From Sphagnum magellanicum (Eukaryota; Streptophyta; Sphagnopsida; Sphagnales; Sphagnaceae): 64,000 bases of DNA. The position numbers and the translations under genes were made by a program. Each line of letters opens with the position of its first letter. The first letter of the stretch is position 1. The stretch is from the NCBI GenBank assembly GCA_021904315.1, contig CM038916.1, positions 16,203,897 to 16,267,896 of the forward strand. The letters run 5' to 3'. The notes beneath the pieces are model-generated. The model was given only the letters and a program-made list of their open reading frames with translations, did not search any database and had not been told where the DNA came from. Shown here one piece after another: positions 12,466 to 23,728 of this stretch.

Positions 12466-13050
12466 CGCGAGCTGTTCCCGATGTCTCTGCTGCAACAACA
12501 GTCTCCTTGTAAAGTAGTCACAATCTCTCCATTGAGAAGCCTTCCTCCCCTGTGGCAGCAGCAAAAACCCTCTCTGTTCTCCGCCAGACGCTAAAAAGTC
12601 TTCTTCTTCGCACACTGATAGAAGAAAAAAAAACATCACCGCTGTCACGGAAGCCTTCTCAAGATACAGAACTGAAAAAAAAAACAAATGTCTTCCGCCA
12701 AGTTCTACATAAAACATCCCATAGAAAAAAGGCGCCCCCCCCACCAAAAAAAAAACAACAACAAATCCGTACCAAACAAACCTCGCACAGAAGAGTTGCA
12801 AACCCCTCCCCCTTCCCTTCCCCGTCGCATCCAATTTCCGCTCTTAAACACGCAAATCGGCGAACGAGAGCTTCATCGATGGCTCGTCGGATTCCCAGAG
12901 AGAAGGAGAACACCATGGGATGCTGCGGGGAGACATTGCGTAAGAGAAGAGCGAGGAATTGACAAGGCAAAAACCAAGAGATCCACAGAACGAGAGCAGC
13001 AGCAGCACAAGAGAAGAAGAAGAAGAAGAAGAAAAGCACTGCACCAAAAA
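12466..13050 (-). other. Probable 5' leader exon of the telomere-binding protein gene
   Basis: Read on the minus strand this is a GC-richer, CT- and CTGCTG-rich stretch ending at a near-consensus donor, the usual look of a plant 5' untranslated exon. Its frames (for example 12659-13039 minus) are leucine/serine/phenylalanine-rich and carry no domain. The right boundary, that is the transcription start, is only approximate. Confidence 0.45.
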
Positions 13051-13255
13051 CCCATCGCAGGAAGTGTCAGACAGACGACAACAACCACGGCCGCCCGTCC
13101 GCCCGCCGGTCACCGGCTACAGTAGGTCACCATGGCACAAGTACCGGCTGGGAAAGTGTGACCGGCGACCGCGTGCTCCCCCCCCGCCCCCTCCCCCCAC
13201 CAGCCGGGCAACTACCCGGATTTGAAGTCCCAAAACGTATTCGGGACCTCATGAG
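13050..13255 (-). promoter_or_regulatory. Probable promoter region of the minus-strand gene
   Basis: This is the most GC- and CpG-rich part of the window, with C-rich blocks near 13180-13205. It sits directly upstream of the presumed leader and ends abruptly at a TTTC microsatellite and AT-rich intergenic DNA. No clear TATA box can be assigned. The call rests on position and composition only. Confidence 0.35.
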
Positions 13256-13285
13256 CTTTCTTTCTTTCTTTCTTTCTTTCTTTCT
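13256..13285 (+). repeat. (TTTC)n microsatellite
   Basis: About seven tandem TTTC units marking the border between the GC-rich promoter region and AT-rich intergenic DNA. Confidence 0.9.
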
Positions 13286-13379
13286 ATTGGGGACCTCGGT
13301 AATTCCTGGTAAGCTTTGGAACATTTTGCCTCACACGGTAAGTTAGTTAATTCATTGGTATTACCCTCAAATAATTTTA

Positions 13380-13735
13380 CCTTTTCTTTTGGTATTAAAG
13401 ACAAATTTTCTGACTTCAACAATTTTTTTTTTGGCTCCTTTTGTGGGCCTTTTTTCCTCCTTAATTATTATTAAGGTAGTTTCTGACATCTTTTTTTTGT
13501 AATCTCTCCTTTTGTGCGCCATTTTTTTTTTCTTTGGTATTGAGGCGATTTCTGACTTCTAGAAAATATTTACCCCTTTTTTTTCCCTTTTTTCTCCCCT
13601 TTTGTGGGCCATTTTTTTCTTTGGTATTGAGGCAATTTCTGAATCTAGAAAATCTTTTTATTATTATTTTCCCTTTTGATCGCCTTTTTTTTCTCCTTTG
13701 GTATTAAGGCAATGTCCGACTTTTACCAATCATGT
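13380..13735. repeat. Degenerate tandem repeat, about five units of 75-95 bp
   Basis: Each unit carries CTTTGGTATT(A/G)A(G/A)GC, a TTTCTGAC block, and then a T-rich run ending CTCCTTTTGTGGGCC or a variant. The units differ mainly in the length of their T runs. There is no coding potential. It looks like a minisatellite expanded between the gene promoter and the intergenic region. Confidence 0.7.
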
Positions 13736-13739
13736 TTCC

Positions 13740-16165
13740 AAATTAAAGCTTAAGAGAAAAGAAATGGTAAGGGATCTTACACCTTTGAGTAGGCATAATT
13801 TCACTCCCATTCTTAAAGGAGTGGGCACAATACCTATAAAAGGGATATTATTGGATTTAAGGTACCCTCCAAATACCCTTAGGAATTTTTCTTGGAGTGC
13901 CTCCTGTGCATTAAATCCATGGAATGTAATTTTAATGAACTAGGTATTACCACTAGTTGTCTTGACTTTGGTTACAAGTCTAGTTAGAGGCCCCAAGACA
14001 TGAGATTAGTTTATTATCATCTTATGAGATTAACTTATGGTCACACCACCATAAGTGACCAGTGTTTTTCTTTTTTCTTTTTTTCCTTTTTTAATTTATT
14101 AAATTTAATTTTACTATATTAATTTAAATTTTAGTTTGTGGGTGAATTTTTGCATTGTGGCAACAATTTTTCTAGAAGACGAGTATTTTATTTTTGAAAA
14201 CCACAATTTTGAACCTTTGATAACCATCAAGGGGATCTGTCCTTGTTTCTGATACCCACTAGTCTTCACTCTTCACGTTATCACACACCTTATTGGAATT
14301 TATCTCATGTATATATATATATATGTTCATGCTTGTTTTTGTTAGAAGAAACATAAGGTCATGATGAAGCTTGAATCACAAGCTTCTTGGCACTTTTGGA
14401 GTTCTTGGCAAAATATTCACTTTTCTTTTAAAATTTAAGAAGGTGAATCAAATAGGTACAAGTACCACCAATCTTCACTTGGGAATTTTCTTGTGCAAAA
14501 TTTTGCAAAATTCTCAGGGTCAAATGAAAATTTCAATTTGTGAGAGTTAATGAAAAAGTTGCCCACAGCATCATTAATATCATTTTGTAGGATAATTATG
14601 TCAAAGCTTTGCCTACTTGTTTCCAAAGTTTTAGAAACTTATGAGAAACATATATTATTTCAACATTTTTTGGTTGAAATGGACATTCCTTGAAAGATAA
14701 TAATCATAACCATAATAAATTATCTATATATATATATATATATATGGTGTACAATTGTACAAATTTCTATACTCTGAATTACTATGCCTTTCTAAAAGGG
14801 ATAAGAAGACTTTAGTCATGTTGTTGGCACTTGATAAACAACTAATTGAGAAGAAATTGTATCCTTCATCCCAATTGGAGCAATGGTAAGCTTCATGATA
14901 TGAAGCACAATGTTCAAACAAAAACATTTGTAGTTTTCTCTTATTTTTAGAGTGATGGCAATCTAGCAACATAGATGTCCAAGATTATTTCAAAGTATTT
15001 TCAATCAAATTGGTTGCATCCCAATTTTCCCATTGGAAAACCCCTAGTAAATATGGATGTTTTGTTTGACACCAATGTAAAGTTTATATATATACTAGTT
15101 TGGACCCTGTGCCTAATGCATAGATGTGTGTATTTGACGGTACATATTACAAAATGATGCTGAATGATGTTGGTGTCCATGACATCATCCTTTATTGGTT
15201 TTTGTTTAGTTTGTTTCTAAATTTGTAAGGCACACCTTGAGACATTTTTTCTCCTCCTTAATTGCCTTTCATGTTTGTGTTTATCCTTTTTTCAAACTTG
15301 TATATTATTAAGTATAAAAACTTTTATTCTAGTTTGTCTTGTTGCAACTTGAAGGTGGTTTTGGGGGGGGGGTTGGGGGGCTATTTGAAACTTGAAAAAC
15401 AATATTTTTTTGAATGTGTGGGTTTAGGGTTTAAGGTTATTGTGTGGGTATATGTTTGGCAATGTAGTGTTGTTTCCATTTTTATTCACACAGTTTTTGT
15501 TTGGATGCTATTGTGATTTTTATTTTTTTTAATTGTCAATTTTGGTCATCCATATTGGAAGGGAGTTCATTTCATGGCCCTCAACATTAATCTACAAGTG
15601 AAAGGTTATATTGATGATATTTAATTTCTTAGTAGAACAAAAGCCCATATAATATATTAATACATTACCTACAGATGCAAAATAAAACTATCAAATTTCC
15701 AATTTAGGCTTTTCCACATTTTGAACACATTTGAAAAATGGAGTTAGTAACTAAAATTTAAAAGAATAACCAATTGTAAAAGATAACAAAATATTTGATA
15801 AAATATATAATTTTTCTCCCCTTTATTTGAATAGAAAATCAAATCTAGAACTTGTAAGAAAAGTCACTAATAGAAACAATTGCACTCAATAAAAAACACA
15901 CGGAAAAAATCATGTCACTTAACTTTGGAACATCTTTTATGTCCACTGAAAGAGAGACCCAGTCTTGCAAGGTTTTTGTGGGGTTTGTTCTACCGTCTCC
16001 AGGGATTTCAAATCCTGGGGTGACCTACAGAGATAGAGCGATGGGTCACTGCTTGTGGATGGATGGATGACGAGACGAATGGATGGAAAGCTTCACGAAA
16101 AACGACCACGACGTCCTTTACTATATATAATAATGTGTGTGTGTGTTTGGACCTAGGGACAATGA
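13740..16165. other. AT-rich intergenic DNA with microsatellites
   Basis: No protein frame is supported. It holds short (TA)n tracts near 14310 and 14735, a G-rich run near 15362-15380, a CTAGT-headed segment near 15095 resembling those at 34.2 and 42.0 kb, and a short GC-richer island at about 15940-16110 with GGATGGAT repeats that I cannot assign. Confidence 0.5.
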
Positions 16166-16169
16166 AAAG

Positions 16170-16830
16170 CCAACATGGGGATTACATGGTGTCTACCTAA
16201 GGGCTACCAAGGGGCCTACTTAGGTTAGGAGATACCTAAAGGTTATATAATTGACCTACTTAGATTATGGGTTATTTAAAATAAGGGCTGTCAATTTTTT
16301 ACATAAGGGGTTACATAAGGATTATTTAGGGTGCTAATTCATAGGGGTTATTTAGAGATATACTTAAGTTAGGGGATGCCAAAAGGCTACTTAAAGGGTT
16401 AAGTAGGGTCTACATAAAGGTTATGACATAATCGCTAGGTAGCCCGTTATGTAACCCCCTTTTGCACTATGACTCAACTTGAAGTAGTTCTTCAAATAAT
16501 CATTAGGTATCCCCTTCTCTAAGACATTACCCCCCATAGGTAGGCTTTATGTAGGCCCTTTAAAAAACCCTTAGCATCCCATAACTTAGGTTAGCCCCTA
16601 TGACTCATCTAGATAGTCTTTAAGTAGCATTTTAGTTAGGCCTTGTGTAATCCCAAATGTAGGCTTTTGATAGCCCTTAAGTAGTCCTCTAGGTAGGTTC
16701 TATGTAACCCATTAAATAACATTTAAATACTTCGTAATTTAGTTAGGCCTCTAGTTGTCTCTCTAAATAGTCCCTAAATAAACTCTCAAAGTAAATTTTG
16801 GTATCCCATAACCGAAATAGGCGTTTAGGT
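16170..16830. repeat. Degenerate minisatellite with an orientation switch
   Basis: From about 16170 to 16440 the plus strand is filled with variants of GGGGTTACATAAGG, CTACTTAGGTTAGG and CTACTTAAAGGG. From about 16440 to 16830 the same words appear on the minus strand (TAACCCC, CCTTAAGTAG, CCTAGGTAG). The segment is therefore an imperfect long inverted repeat built of short tandem units, able to fold into a large irregular hairpin. No coding frame. Confidence 0.65.
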
Positions 16831-17984
16831 GGGGGGATTTTCATTTAATAAAAGGCTTATAATGAGATAGGACCAACCCTAACCCCACATTTTGATAATA
16901 TCCTTCGCTTATGGGTCATGTGAAAGGAAGGAAAATTACAACTATCCTTTATGGATGGGAGGGGTTTTATGTTTGCAAGTAGAACATAAGACATAATATT
17001 GCACATGTATTCTTCCCTTGAGAGTGGGAGAAATCAAATGCCTAAACTTATGCCTCTAAGTAGGAATAAGATTGTTTATATTATATATTGCAATAGGTAA
17101 CATATATTTCCTTTTTTCTAAAAACGACATTCATGATATAAAATGTTTTTCAAATACATTTAAGAAATTTCATTGAATGTTTTACATTGTTCTCTTATCA
17201 TTGTCATAAGAACATGCCCAATGGTGGTTGGAAAAGCACTACCTTTCAAATAAGAAATTTAGCATTTCAAACTTGTGGGGCCTAGGCGTGCTTCAATGGT
17301 AGTCCAATTGGGGAAAATGATGATGGCCTTGGAAGTCCTTGTCAAGACTTGACCAAAATTGTAGGATACTAGGTTTCAAATTGTTATATGTTCATTGCCA
17401 CCAATATGTGCAATTTACCAAATTGAGATGACAAAATGGCAAGCAAATGAAAATGATCCTAGGGGGCAAATGGCAACACAAGGGGGAGTCGTAGCAAGCA
17501 AGGAAGAATGAAGGAAACACAAGTAGATATTGGGCAACTGGAACAATGGTAAAACAAGGAATAGTTATAACAATAAAGGAAAAACAATGGTAATGCAAGG
17601 GCAAGCCTCAAGTTAAGGTTTGTCCCTCACTTTGAACCTGCTCGAGCTTTTGAAACTTTATTTTGTACCCTTAAATTTTCCCTTTTCTTGGTGGGGAGCC
17701 TCCCTCTTTTTGTATGAAGTTTTTTACTCCACACTCATTTTTTGACTCCCACTGCTCTTTGTGAAACTTTTTGTAAGTTTCCAATGGACATCACATTTGA
17801 CACCCAAGCACAATGTTGCAATGATCAATTCACATTAAAACATCGAAATGAACTAGACAAACATGTATACCAAACATCTTTTATTTCAATAAAAATTAGT
17901 GCCTGTCCAAGCCCACAAATGTTCAATCAAATCCAACCTTAATGATAAATGTCTATTTACATTTTCAAATTTTGTGTACCTTGT
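16830..17984. other. Intergenic DNA, no gene seen
   Basis: AT-rich sequence without a supported frame. A purine-rich segment with repeated AACAAGG/AATGG words runs about 17400-17600. I see no terminal repeats that would tie it to the neighbouring Harbinger copy. Confidence 0.4.
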
Positions 17985-19090
17985 TTCTAAGCTACAAATA
18001 ACAATCTCCTTCCTAATTGAAGTCCAATGCCATGATCAAAGAAAAAAAAATAAATTAATATCATGTTCATTTTCAATGATCGTGTTATGCACAATTTCAC
18101 ACACATAATGTGTTCAAAATTATTTCCATGTCCCATTGTTGGCAAAGATTTTGAATCATTGCTCACGTTTTGATTGAAAGAGACTAAAGTTTTCCTGACA
18201 ACCTCCTGCATTTTGGCAAAGTGTTGTATCTTCTGGATTTTAAGCTTCTTTATGGTTGATACACAAAACAAGTCTGTTTTAAGTAGATTTTATGTTTGTT
18301 AGTAGATAGTATTGTGGATATGTGGAGCCATTCACCATGAAGTTCAAACCTCAATCTACATTCCTCCAATTGGGGTAGACTTATCAAACATATTAACGTC
18401 ATTGTTACTTCCTAGTAACCCAAAAATATATGCCAAATCCATAAGAATTGCTTTGCAGTAGCCTTGAGAATGATGTTCATATTCTTTTTTTTGTTTTTAA
18501 ATTTTTCCTTCCCATGAAACAAAAAAATTCTTTCATCTCCAATGCATGCAATCTAGTGATGCAAATAGCCTAGGAAAACCCTTTTGTTCATTTACCTCCA
18601 ACTATTTCTCAAGGTTTGCCTTTGTTGACTACCTCAAGTACTTGGACTCAAAACAAGTCTTGATAACTTTCACAAACCATTTCATTGATTCCATAGTAGT
18701 GTTAGATCCTAGTTTGCAATATCCATCAATTACATTAACCTCAATGCCATATGCAAACATGTTCATATCTAATGTGCAATTTTGAATATTGGACAATCCA
18801 AACTTAGTTGCAACATATTTCTTTTGAATGAAAAACAAATAATGTGCACAAATTGAATCCATGAGATGAAGAAACAAAATTCTTTTCATTCTAAACCATT
18901 GTTTAAAACACTTCTAATTATAACTAAGTGAATGATTAAAATATTCTTTGAAGATCCTCTTATGCACAATTCCCTTGTTTCTTTCAAGATTATTAGATCA
19001 TTAAAACTTGGCCCATCACATTGTTTGGGTGCTTGTGACCCCTCAACTTCATCACTTGATTTGTTTGTGATAACTTCTATCATAATTTCT
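17985..19090 (-). pseudogene. Decayed PIF/Harbinger-type transposase
   Basis: The minus strand carries, in family order, a head region with FIQKK and LSNIQ (about 18.78-18.85 kb), then MFAYGIEVNVIDGYCKLGSN and TTMESMKWFVK (18.63-18.78 kb). Next come KGFPRLFASLDCMHW (about 18.54-18.57 kb), FGLLGSNNDVNMF (about 18.40-18.44 kb), the FAKMQEVVRKT block (about 18.2 kb), and VHNTIIENEHDINLF near 18.06-18.1 kb. The aspartates of the first two DDE blocks, in SLDCMHW and SNNDVN, are present. The usual VERAFG block that carries the third acidic residue reads TLVSFN. Several stops and frame changes break it, so it cannot make an active enzyme. Harbinger elements encode this nuclease plus a separate Myb-like protein, which is not seen nearby. 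Terminal repeats and target duplication were not found. Confidence 0.88.
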
Positions 19091-19994
19091 TCACAATCAT
19101 TATTCTCAAATGTAGTTTAAATTTATGCTAGCAATTGTGCTTTGCAAGCTTCCGTCTTGTGGAACTTCTAGGGTTGTCTATGTGCAAAGCTCTCTATTTG
19201 TGAATGCCTTTACACACATAGCTCTTTTTGTTGCGAAGCTTTGTGTACACAATATATCTCTCTACATGTAATGCTTTTTTAAAGTGTGATCCTTTCTCTT
19301 TGAAATGACCATGATCTTCTCTCTATGTGCAATCCCCTTTCTTACAAAGTTCTTTGCATGAAATTAGAGGATGAGATGAGAGTTGAAACACATTATCAGC
19401 TAAAATCTAGTAATCTAGTATGGTTGAAAAATTTGCAACCTAGTTGTTTGGCTCTACACAAACATTAACCCATTGGGCCCTACAAGGGCCGTCACAAACA
19501 ACCTTTTTTATTGAACCACTATTGGGCATGCTCTAATCCCAGTTTTAAATTTTTTGGTTAATAAAGGATAGCACATTATATGGCCAAATACAGCTAAAGA
19601 TGCAAAGATGTCATTTGACATGTAAAGATCAACATCTTGGGGGGCCTTTATAGTTTGCAAGAAAAATAGGCCCTTTGCCTACAATTTAAGTTCCCTCTAA
19701 CAGTGACCTGGAGTACCTAATCAAAAATTAGAGAGTTGTAATTGAGATCTCAACTACATGCTGGGTTCAAGTTAAAGACTCTTTCATTGGTTTCCCACTG
19801 AAGAAATGACACTCCCTAAAGGGTTACCAGGATGGATGATGTGTGGACAGGAAACACTTTTTCATTATGTTCCGTTCCCATAAGCTAACCACGGTGTTTA
19901 GCTGTGTACTAACTACTAACCAATTCTCATCCACCTACAACCCAGGGTTTACAAGATAGGTTATGAAGGTGGGACCTATGTGGGACCTTGGTAT
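19091..19994. other. Intergenic DNA, no gene seen
   Basis: CT-rich, TCTCT-containing sequence to about 19350, then ordinary AT-rich DNA. The block GGAAACACTTTTTCATT near 19850, followed by a variant of TAACCACGGTGTTTAGCTGTGTAC, recurs in altered form at about 49295-49360, so a diverged dispersed repeat starts here and leads into the foldback element to its right. Confidence 0.45.
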
Positions 19995-20375
19995 CTTGTC
20001 GTGGAGCACCCACCAGCGCACCATCCACTGGATGCCTGTTATTACTCAGTTGTGGATGAACCTGACCTGAGTTAATATTTGGTTTCACCTTGGTAACCAA
20101 TTCTGTAAGAAACAGCTCTCATATATAGGTAAATAGGTAAGAAAATAGGTAATTACAAGGTAAATAAATGGTTTATACATAGGCAAGGGCTGCTTTTACT
20201 ACCTACTTACTAACAACCTGCTTTTGAGTTGTTAGTAGGTAGGTAGTTTAAAAAAGCAGCTGAGCTAACCACCATGGTTAACTAGGGAGCTTGGAAAGCA
20301 ACAGATAACTGTTTCCTGACCACGTACCATCCATCCATCGGGGTGCGCTAGTGGTGGGTGCCGGTTCACTGTGGC
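19995..20375. mobile_element. Nested foldback element
   Basis: The outer arms are GAGCACCCACCAGCGCACC near 19.998-20.02 kb and, on the minus strand, GGCACCCACCACTAGCGCACC near 20.34-20.36 kb. Inside them a second hairpin has arms 20188-20218 and 20229-20262 (GGCTGCTTTTACTACCTACT against AGCTGCTTTTTTAAACTACC) with a loop of about 10 bp. Runs of TAGGTAAATAGG lie between the outer and inner left arms. No coding capacity. The left outer arm is shared with the dispersed repeat at 2230-2310. Confidence 0.6.
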
Positions 20376-20379
20376 CCGT

Positions 20380-21306
20380 GGTAAGGACCCCAAAAGAGGT
20401 TGTTTTGGGAGTGAGGGCCCCTGTGCAATCGGAGACCGGGATCCAAGTTCTTGGAACAGCTGCTCCCTTCCAGTAAGGTCCTTACCCAACATAAAGAACT
20501 GGTAAAATTTTGCAAGTATAAACGGATGGTTGCGGTTCATTTGAGAGGAGGACCTCGACACACCTTACATTTAAGGTGTCACAAAATGAACCCTAAACCC
20601 TTAAGGTGCCATCCTTTGTTTTGACAAGGGTTTAGTGTTTAGGTTTCCACACACACTAGAAAAAATAAATTACACCGGTTGTTTAAGTTTGAGAGAGTGT
20701 TCCGCATGACCATCTCAACCATAGTAACTAGCAAAAACATCATCCATGATTCCAAACCCAACAACCCCACCACATAAGTGGGAAAGTTCCAAAGGTCACA
20801 CTTTTTTTGGAATTCATCAGCGTGCGACGACCTATTCTTCCAAAATCATATACCCCTCTCTCTCCCTCTCTTCAAATGATTCTCACAAAACAATCACCCC
20901 TTGAGTTGCTCCACATGGCCCAAAAGCAAAGGCTATATGGACCATTGTGGCCCAATCCATGATGCTCCTACTACTTTAGTAGTGTGAAATGGGTCCTACA
21001 ACCCGGGAACCCCTTGAGCTCCATAGCACATGTTTAGTCACAGGTTTAGTCATGTGGTAAGGTCATATACCAAGGCTTGTTCTGAATGCCTTGGGTGAAC
21101 TAACACCTACACCCATATTATACCACGGTCAAAACTCCAATTCTCAAATTCTTTTGTACATTGCTTTGAAGGATTATGAGTGCCATACCCTAGGGTTAGC
21201 TTCCACATTGACAAGAGGAAAAAAATAATTTTGATAATTAATTATATATTTTTCCCCATGATCTATTATGATGTTATTATATGAGAAATGAAATTATATC
21301 CGTGCC

Positions 21307-21308
<2 letters not shown>
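20380..21308. other. Intergenic DNA, no gene seen
   Basis: Mixed-composition sequence with telomere-like words in both orientations near 20592-20640 (ACCCTAAACCC and GGGTTTAG), a short hairpin-like arrangement. No coding frame is supported. Confidence 0.4.

Positions 21309-21339
<31 letters not shown>
21309..21339. repeat. (AT)n microsatellite
   Basis: About fourteen AT units directly abutting the end of the element at 21339-21497, a common insertion or expansion site. Confidence 0.9.
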
Positions 21340-21341
<2 letters not shown>

Positions 21342-21497
21342 CAATAGTATCAATACGATATAAACTTTCAGATGTATATATTCCAAATATGCACTTCATT
21401 AGGGTATATTAGTTTTTAAGAAAATAGATTCGGATAAAGGATATGTCTTACCCATACTTGACGGGTATATATGGGTTTAAAATATTACCCACACAAC
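21339..21497 (-). mobile_element. MITE-like copy with GTTGTGTGGGTA end
   Basis: Read on the minus strand it starts GTTGTGTGGGTA and shares with 32190-32371 the order CCCATATATACCC, TATGGGTA, TATTTTCTTA, AATATACCCTAATGAA, TATATACAT, and a final TATTGATACTATTGGGTATA block. The two copies are in opposite orientation and diverged, so this is a dispersed element rather than a local duplication. No coding capacity. Confidence 0.7.
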
Positions 21498-21515
21498 ACT
21501 CTCTCCTTGATGACA

Positions 21516-21560
21516 ACCAGCCAACAAGAACAGACCACTAGGCTACTGTTGTTGGCTGGT
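21516..21560. repeat. Short hairpin
   Basis: ACCAGCCAACAAGAACAG (21516-21533) faces CTGTTGTTGGCTGGT (21546-21560) across a 12-bp loop. No poly-T follows, so a terminator role is not supported. It may be a remnant of a foldback element. Confidence 0.6.
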
Positions 21561-22092
21561 TTCTGAGAAAAACCACTCGGTTATCAACATGGGTATTTGA
21601 TAACTTATTGATTTTTTTAAAAATTGAAAGGTAACCTATTTGCCTTGTACATATCATTTCGAGAACCAACAAGACCCTAGTTCTGGGTTGGGTATTGAAT
21701 TTTAAAATTTTAATAACCTACCCCAGTGATTGGAATTTCATCCATATAGGTTATCAATCTTAAAATTCTAAACATGTTTATGACTTTTTTAATATAAATA
21801 TAAATAAAAAAGAATAAAATAAAATTGTAACTTACCATACCTAGATAATTTAACCGATTTCAAAGGTGAGTACTTGAGAATTTGACCCTTATGCATAATT
21901 GACAATTATTACCCAAAAATTTGAACAAATTGATAACCAAGAGGTATGAATTTGACATTGAAATTGATAATTGGTAAGTTTAAATTTAAATTTTTTTTGA
22001 GATTGATGCCATGTACAAAAAAATTGAAATAAAATAGGATATGCAAAAAGGGCAATAATTGGATTCCCAAAATCTAAGTTTATCAACATTTT

Positions 22093-22352
22093 GGGAATGT
22101 CCCTTGCCAATGGGTTTACCCATTGTAAAACACAAAGCAAATGGTAGCTTGAACCAAAACATATGTAGATCACAAGGTGTAGGAGGAGGAGGGGTCTTAC
22201 ACCTACTCCTTAAGTGTAGGATGATTATTATGCCTATAAGTAGGTGTAAGATCCCTCCTCTTTCTTCACTCCTATTACTAATAGTAGCCCAAATATTTCT
22301 TCTCCGGGCTTTACATCTAATTAGATGTAAAGCCCAAGGCAAGGGCATTCCC
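22093..22352. mobile_element. MITE with about 27-bp terminal inverted repeats
   Basis: The left end reads GGGAATGTCCCTTGCC and then TGGGTTTAC. The right end read in reverse is GGGAATGCCCTTGCC and then TGGGCTTTAC. Inside, a second inverted pair (GAGGGGTCTTACACCTACT at left, AGTAGGTGTAAGATCCCTC at right) and a 30-bp perfect palindrome at 22307-22336 make nested hairpins. There is no reading frame of note. Related partial copies lie at 22398, 48485, 59608 and 63165. The superfamily is not determined because no clean target duplication is visible. Confidence 0.75.
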
Positions 22353-22389
22353 ATAATAAGGGGTTTAGGACAAACAATGCAATAGTCAA

Positions 22390-22450
22390 GTCCGACCTTG
22401 CATTAAGGGAATGCCCACCACCCATGGGCTCTACCAATTGTAAATCACTT
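22390..22450 (+). repeat. Partial copy of the GGGAATG MITE family
   Basis: GGGAATGCCC is followed by CCCATGGGCTCTACCAATTGTAAA, matching the left end of the element at 22093-22352. The rest of the element is not recognisable, suggesting a truncated insertion next to the full copy. Confidence 0.5.
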
Positions 22451-23383
22451 GGGTCTACACATTATGAGTGTGAGGGAGATTTGTGGATATTCGGTGCCTT
22501 CGGAATACATTAGGAAATTTCTTCGAAATCTTGATGGGGGACACAACGCACTCAATCTTGCAATGGAAATGGAGGAATAAAGATAGAGGTATGTCCGATA
22601 ATACTTTAACGCATTTAGAAATAGGATACAAAATAATTGATTAATTAAAATTCATTTTGACATACAATATGATATTTTTCCAAGGTTTTCAGCTTGCATT
22701 TTAGATTAATTGAAATAAATTCAGCATGAATGAGAATGTCAATCATTTTCATTCCATTTTGATACATAACATCCATGTTACATTTCTTAATTCTTGTTTG
22801 CATTTTTTTTTTAATTTTTTTTTTGAGTGTGATGCTTCAAACTTACCTTTACAAATTTTGAAATGAAATGGATTGCACTAGGATGATGCATGGAAAATTT
22901 GTGCTATTGACAATAGGTCAAAGTTTTACATAGTGATTTCCAAATGAAATATGTTATCAAAACAATGTTGTATCCAAATTTGACATTTACACAATGATAT
23001 TCACCAAACATTGGAACCCATGATTTCTCATTCTCCACCAAAGCCAAGGCCATATTATTGGCCAATTGAAATGTGTACAACTATGATAATGGAAAAGAAA
23101 AAAATGAAGACATGCTAGTGAACAAGCCATTTTTTTGTTTTGCAGCCCAAAGGATTTTTTGGGAAAAAATCCACCAAATTTGTCAAGTTTCAAAGAATTA
23201 TTTTTTACTTTGCTAAATTTGAACAATAGGTCCTAATTTGTGGCATGCCCACAACAGGATTCCTTACTTTTTTTCCTTCTTATTTGCCCTTCAAGCCTCT
23301 AGCCAAATTTGGCTAAGTCCACTTTTGGATGATAGTCAATCCACCTACTTCACAAAATTGAAAAAATAAACCCTACTTATAAC
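22451..23383. other. AT-rich intergenic DNA, no gene seen
   Basis: The frame at 22987-23226 (minus) is phenylalanine/lysine-rich without a recognisable domain. No repeats with clear boundaries were identified. Confidence 0.4.
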
Positions 23384-23728
23384 TTATAACCATTAGGTTT
23401 CCAAAACTTTTGGCACTATGCAACTTGAAATTTCAAAGGTTTGACACTTTGGGCAATTAATTTCTCAAAAAAAAAGACCCCCCCCCAAAAGGCATTGCTT
23501 GCAAATTATAACCATTAGGTTTCCGAAACTTTTGGCACTATCCAACTTGAAATTTCAAAGGTTTGACACTTTGGGCAATTAATTTCTCAAAAAAAAAGGA
23601 CCCCCGCGCCCCCCCCAAAAGGCATTGCTTGTAAATTATAACCATTAGGTTTCCGAAACTTTTGGCACTATCCAACTTGAAATTTCAAAAGCTTGACCTT
23701 TTGGGCAATTAATTTCTCAAAAAATAGA
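23384..23728. repeat. Three-copy tandem repeat, unit 122-130 bp
   Basis: The landmark CATTAGGTTTCC occurs at 23391, 23513 and 23643. Each unit continues with ACTTTTGGCACTAT, CAACTTGAAATTTCAAA, TTGGGCAATTAATTTCTC, then an A run and a C run. The copies are nearly identical apart from A/C run lengths, so the expansion is recent. The third copy stops after the A run. No coding frame. Confidence 0.9.

Noticed and set aside
12421-13125. Several overlapping frames on both strands
   Set aside because: CT- and C-rich leader and promoter sequence gives serine, arginine or proline-rich shadows. No frame is preferred.
23384-23728. Possible CRISPR-like array
   Set aside because: Repeats are contiguous with no unique spacers, and the sequence is plant nuclear DNA.
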